Source of the DNA: Apricaphanius iberus
Taxonomy: Eukaryota; Chordata; Actinopteri; Cyprinodontiformes; Aphaniidae
NCBI GenBank assembly: GCA_028564705.1
Contig: JAPXFQ010000899.1
Coordinates: 4,712,001 to 4,776,000, forward strand
Direction of reading: 5' to 3'
Length of the DNA: 64,000 bases
The first letter of the stretch is position 1; each line of letters opens with the position of its first letter. The translations under genes and the position numbers were made by a program. Below the pieces are notes generated by a model. It had not been told where the DNA came from. It ran no database searches and worked only from the letters and a program-made list of their open reading frames with translations. Below are positions 62,166 to 64,000 of this stretch, piece by piece.

Positions 62166-64000
62166 ACCGCTAGTGGTGGCTGAATACCCGCTTCATGTCA
62201 GATCAACCCAAAAATTTAAGGTGTTGTTCTTTCTCCCGTTTCCTGAAAATTTCATCCAAATATGTCTGTGTGTGTCTGTCTGTGGATTATGTCAAACAAG
62301 CAAACAAGACAGATGGGCACAAGAACATTACCTACTGGTGGAAGTAATAAAAACCAAACAAAAATCCTCCGTATATACTTTTCTGTGGAAATGTCTCCTT
62401 TTACAACATGTAAACATGCTGCTTATATTCAAGTGCAGCAAATAAATGAACAAAAAAGATTTTCTTTTCAAATTTAGCTGGTACGGCTTTTATTCAGGTG
62501 CCCTCAACAGTCCGTAAATTACAGTATTTGCTTTTTGTTAGCTCCTGATACGATCCTCAGGGTTGGATTAGTAATAGATTTAGCAACTCTGAAGCCATGC
62601 TTGTTGTCCAGTCTTATTCTATGTTTTCAGGTTGAACCTAGCTCATTGAAGTGCAGCATCATAACTGCTTGAGGCTCAATCCTGCTATTTTTAGCGTGCA
62701 GTCACCTTCTCCTTCTGATCTCAGCCCCTGGATTTTTAACCCGCTCTTGATTTAATTCTATCGACCTAGTTCATTCTATTGTTGCACGTTTTATCTGCAT
62801 ATCCTGCTGATATGGTGAGTGGACAAATAAAGAAGAAGATGATGATGATCAATGCACATAACGGCTCCAACGGCAGACTCTTAAGGTTTGCTTGACAACA
62901 TGACAATGTCCATTTTTATCTTAAAGCGGTTTCAGTCGTTCTCCTATTGTTTCTCAGTAAAATAGTTTCTAATATAGTCAGCGCCATACCTGAGTTCCAC
63001 AATGCTCACGTGGGCTATTAAAAAAAGAATATGCCTACTTATATGGTTTAAAGCAATGGGTGTAAGCCCACATGAAAGGACATTATCACCACCAAATGCG
63101 GAAAACACGGGTGAGACCCTATTGATGTTTTTACAAAATTTTTTTTTTTCCCAGACAAAGGCCCCCTGACCCACTGACACTTCTAGGTCAGGACTCACCA
63201 GTTGGCAGAGACTGCTTAAAAGCAGGGTGTTTTAAATGTTGTGATGCAACATTTCCCTGGTTTTGGAATTGTAAAACTTGTGTAACAACATAAAACCTTT
63301 GTACACTTTGTTACTGGTACTTGGTCCATGCTGATTAGACTGGTACATATAGGCTGAAACCTGTGATGGAAAAATAAAAAAAAGGAAAAATACTTGTAAT
63401 GCTGGAGTTAAACTCAGATAAACGACGTTTTGCAGCTTACCCAGAAATATCATACAGTACATTTTGACATATTGCCTTTAATTTATCAACTCTAAATATA
63501 GCGTTACACAAAAATATATTTTGTTCATGTTCTCCTGAGCTTGTTCATGTGTTGGGATTCAAGTTCTTTTTTGCTTCAAGAACTGGGTTAAGCCAAAGCG
63601 GTGTCGTAAAAAGCCATGCAGATGGAGTACATTGATGAAACTTCAGTCTCGCAATAGCCCGAATACTAATCTTACTAGCTAAGATGTGCACTTCCTCTGA
63701 TTTTGACATAAAAGCCAAAGTTTACATGCTAAATGGAGCAAGTTGATGGTAGTTAACATACCAGTAATAGCCAACATGCTACAGTTAGCCTTGTTTAGCT
63801 CGTTTTGACGTAAAAGCTACATTTAACACACTCTGGATTATGCCACGTTCACATCAAGCGCTTTGTCATTGTCAGAAAACGCTCACAAAGTGAATAGTTT
63901 GAAGCCTATACATTTTTCAGGCTGAAGCATGCAAAGCCCCGCCACTTGGGCGGCGGTTTCTCTGCTGCCAGATTTTTTTTAAACAGAGGCAGATCATATC

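Larger units (their letters stand above)
56168..64000 (+). other. arhgef12: arhgef12 intron 1 (5' part)
   Basis: No second coding exon was seen before the window ends. GGGATGGGCGGTATGGCC near 56500 is a hAT-type terminus without a visible partner. Other items are listed separately. 59040-59420 is GC-balanced with a 116-codon open frame without a domain, possibly single-copy regulatory DNA. 61340-61820 contains decayed repeat words. Confidence 0.7.

Overview
This is a vertebrate nuclear genomic window, most likely from a percomorph-type teleost fish. The intergenic DNA is AT-rich and the introns are long. It carries many fish-style repeats: Tc1-like elements, hAT-like and TTAA-type non-autonomous elements, tRNA-derived SINEs and an L2-type LINE tail. 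There are no bacterial-style genes, operons, CRISPR arrays or tRNA genes. Three protein-coding genes are supported, all on the + strand: oaf (complete, 4 exons, 273 aa), tlcd5/tmem136 (complete coding region, 2 coding exons, 245 aa) and arhgef12 (5' leader and first coding exon only). Their order and orientation match the human 11q23.3 block OAF-POU2F3-TMEM136-ARHGEF12, except that no POU2F3 lies between oaf and tlcd5.

Layout. 1-14.7 kb is the flank upstream of oaf: a broken Tc1-like copy, SINEs, a TIR element, a second Tc1 relic, an (AAAG)n tract and a near-perfect 84-bp inverted repeat. The oaf promoter/leader (about 14.7-15.28 kb) has a CT/CA microsatellite and several short upstream reading frames. 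oaf exon 1 is at 15284-15514. Intron 1 is about 24.9 kb and full of transposons, several nested with legible target-site duplications. Exons 2-4 lie at 40.4-43.2 kb. The downstream region to about 45.06 kb holds a 327-bp hAT-like MITE. A Tc1 relic separates oaf from tlcd5, whose probable non-coding exon 1 is near 46.1 kb and whose coding exons are at 48664-48859 and 48974-49515. 50.7-54.7 kb is intergenic with an L2-type LINE tail. The arhgef12 leader and first coding exon end at 56167; the rest of the window is its first intron, with one clear 644-bp TIR element.

The genes are not known to form one pathway: OAF is a secreted protein, TLCD5 a multi-pass membrane protein, ARHGEF12 a RhoA exchange factor. 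Their proximity reflects conserved synteny. I found no convincing undescribed system. The best leads are the nested-transposon stratigraphy in oaf intron 1, a hAT-like family that seems to carry a LINE-derived segment, a hairpin repeat with hammerhead-like core motifs, and the missing pou2f3. All repeat classifications rest on visible termini, target duplications and resemblance to known families; no database search was possible.
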